The position numbers and the translations under genes are program-made. A stretch of 64,000 nt of DNA. Origin: Enterobacter sp. JBIWA008 (GTDB taxonomy: Bacteria > Pseudomonadota > Gammaproteobacteria > Enterobacterales > Enterobacteriaceae). Of this stretch, positions 63,125-64,000 are shown piece after piece. How positions within the stretch are numbered: position 1 is the first letter of the stretch; every line of letters begins with the position of its first letter. Under the pieces are notes generated by a model that worked only from the letters and a program-made list of their open reading frames with translations, made no database searches and had not been told where the DNA came from. The stretch is from NCBI RefSeq assembly GCF_019968765.1, contig NZ_CP074149.1, forward strand, positions 2,480,001 through 2,544,000. The letters run 5' to 3'.

Positions 63125-63631
63125 TTACAGTGCGCTTTCTGCCGCTGCTTTGGCGTATGTAATAGCACCAGCATTGAAAATGGGGTGCTCATGATTGTTC
63201 GTTATGTCACGCACGCGGTAGATTTTCCATGCATCACCTTCACGACGAAGAAATACTTCAAGATGTATGCTTCTCCCGTTACCTGCCCCTTCAGTGACCT
63301 GGACTACTTCACCGTTTAAAAATGGCCTGGCGTTTTCCACTCGTAACGCAGGTATCCATTCGCGAGAGTAATCCTGGGTATACGTAAAATAGTCAGACTC
63401 TATTAACTCTTGTTCAGAGATTTCCTGAATGGCATTAATGCGAGCAAGAGTATCTGCAGAAACATATTTACGCAGTTCATCGGCAGGATAAGGCCTGGCT
63501 TCATCGCTACCGTATGCGGAAAGATAGGATTTATAAAATGATTCGGTAGCATCTTGCGCACTATGATCTTGATTGGCAGCAGAACTACAACCCACCAGCA
63601 AAATAACGAATGATAAAAATATCCTTTTCAT
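63125..63631 (-). CDS. DUF3828-type lipoprotein, probable immunity protein
   Basis: A 168-residue lipoprotein: MKRIFLSFVILLVGCSSAAN with lipobox LVGC. The mature part has the pattern ATESFYKSYLSAYGSDEARP, QELIESDYFTYTQDY, EVVQVTEGAGNGRSIHLEVF and WKIYRVRDITN, as in DUF3828/Tai3-like immunity proteins. ATG 63631 overlaps the amidase stop by one base (TGATG) with AGGA seven bases upstream; the TTG one codon earlier is not used. Composition is AT-rich compared with araJ. Role inferred from the adjacent cell-wall amidase. Confidence 0.75.
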   Translation of the reverse strand: MKRIFLSFVILLVGCSSAANQDHSAQDATESFYKSYLSAYGSDEARPYPADELRKYVSADTLARINAIQEISEQELIESDYFTYTQDYSREWIPALRVENARPFLNGEVVQVTEGAGNGRSIHLEVFLRREGDAWKIYRVRDITNNHEHPIFNAGAITYAKAAAESAL

Positions 63632-63999
63632 CAATGCATCCTGTAAATTTTAAAGGACGGTTGCATTTTGCGGTACCCAGGCCCCGGATACATGCTTTTT
63701 TGAACAAAGTCAGAAATCCACTGCGTACCGTCATACATAGTCATGTGACCTATACCATTTCCACCGGGATACGGCTGTATCACAGCCACATCGCCAGAAA
63801 GTAATGTTGAACCGGACGGCAGCTCACTGAATCCAGCGCGTAATAATTCCGCCCCATAATCTTTTGCATAATCTATGTTCGGCACCTTAACACCTCCAGC
63901 CAGAATGGCCAGGCGGGTAAACTTAGCACATTCACTATGAGAGTGCCCCAGAGCGTGTGAACGGAGATACGAAACTGCAGCTTCTTTATTCCAACTCAT
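63631..63999 (-). CDS. CHAP/NlpC-P60-like amidase, candidate type VI (Tae-like) effector
   Basis: 122 residues from ATG 63999 at the window edge; MSWNKEAAVSYLRSHALGHS looks like a natural N-terminus but a longer protein cannot be excluded. Papain-like amidase features: putative nucleophile C24 in SECAKFTRLAI, the strand SGDVAVIQPYPGGNGIGHMT with the catalytic His, and an acidic partner near YDGTQWISDF. No signal peptide. It is about 120 residues, the size of compact CHAP-type Tae effectors, and is followed by a lipoprotein immunity candidate. It would cleave peptidoglycan peptides in a rival's periplasm. No secretion gene is in the window. Confidence 0.72.
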   Translation of the reverse strand: MSWNKEAAVSYLRSHALGHSHSECAKFTRLAILAGGVKVPNIDYAKDYGAELLRAGFSELPSGSTLLSGDVAVIQPYPGGNGIGHMTMYDGTQWISDFVQKSMYPGPGYRKMQPSFKIYRMH

Positions 64000-64000
64000 T

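Overview
The window looks like chromosome of an enterobacterium close to Enterobacter (Klebsiella/Lelliottia relatives are possible). It is GC-rich and carries the block ddpXABCDF – osmC – bdm – sra – maeA – adhP in the order known from E. coli. It also has digH and araJ, a Klebsiella-type scr sucrose regulon, an AroY-type protocatechuate decarboxylase known from E. cloacae, and a transporter/monooxygenase cluster of the KPN_01854–KPN_01858 type. The genus is inferred from these families; no rRNA or marker gene is present.

Layout. 1–3223: membrane-protein operon DUF969–DUF979–DUF2891 with a divergent winged-helix regulator and an inverted repeat between them. 3226–9569: trehalose-from-glycogen operon treZ–treY–glgX(treX). 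9702–11059: GNAT acetyltransferase and periplasmic class C acid phosphatase. 11395–14224: peptidoglycan-hydrolase effector (probably type VI secretion) with a secreted immunity protein; the composition changes inside the effector gene. 14499–18019: periplasmic metallo-beta-lactamase-fold protein, LysR regulator, aroY. 18070–19512: solitary AT-rich PD-(D/E)XK-like protein. 19685–21272: VF530 protein and DigH. 21312–26248: copper/thiol stress block (His-rich membrane protein, ECF sigma factor, scsA, scsB, scsC, dsbG). 26448–27998: chemoreceptor. 28088–34557: scrR, scrB, scrA, scrY, scrK with three ScrR-type operators. 34646–37430: BLUF-EAL photoreceptor and membrane-anchored alpha/beta hydrolase. 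37697–44531: rpiR-type regulator, ddpX and ddpABCDF. 44528–48666: SDR/LysR pair, osmC with a sigma-S-like -10, LysR/degenerate MBL pair. 48898–54488: bdm, sra, maeA, a regulated ABC-F gene, adhP. 54638–61752: six-gene operon of an oligopeptide-type ABC transporter, a luciferase-like monooxygenase and a fused CMD/AhpD protein. 61759–62934: araJ. 63125–63999: lipoprotein immunity candidate and CHAP/NlpC-like amidase effector candidate.

The most striking signal is in the 349 bases between maeA and the ABC-F gene (51221–51569). A 27-codon leader ORF with a near-perfect Shine-Dalgarno overlaps one arm of a 15-bp hairpin. A second branched structure covers a six-codon mini-ORF and the start region of the ABC-F gene. 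One segment (51448–51455) can pair either with the leader coding sequence or with the second structure. This is the layout of translation attenuation by ribosome stalling, as in erm genes, and suggests an antibiotic-inducible ribosome-protection gene in the core genome of an enterobacterium.

Other points worth attention are two effector/immunity-like pairs of different type, one ending in a hairpin that matches (from memory) the one beside the ColE1 origin. Also notable are the orphan PD-(D/E)XK gene, the His-rich protein/ECF sigma pair upstream of scs genes, and the uncharacterised KPN_01854-type operon.
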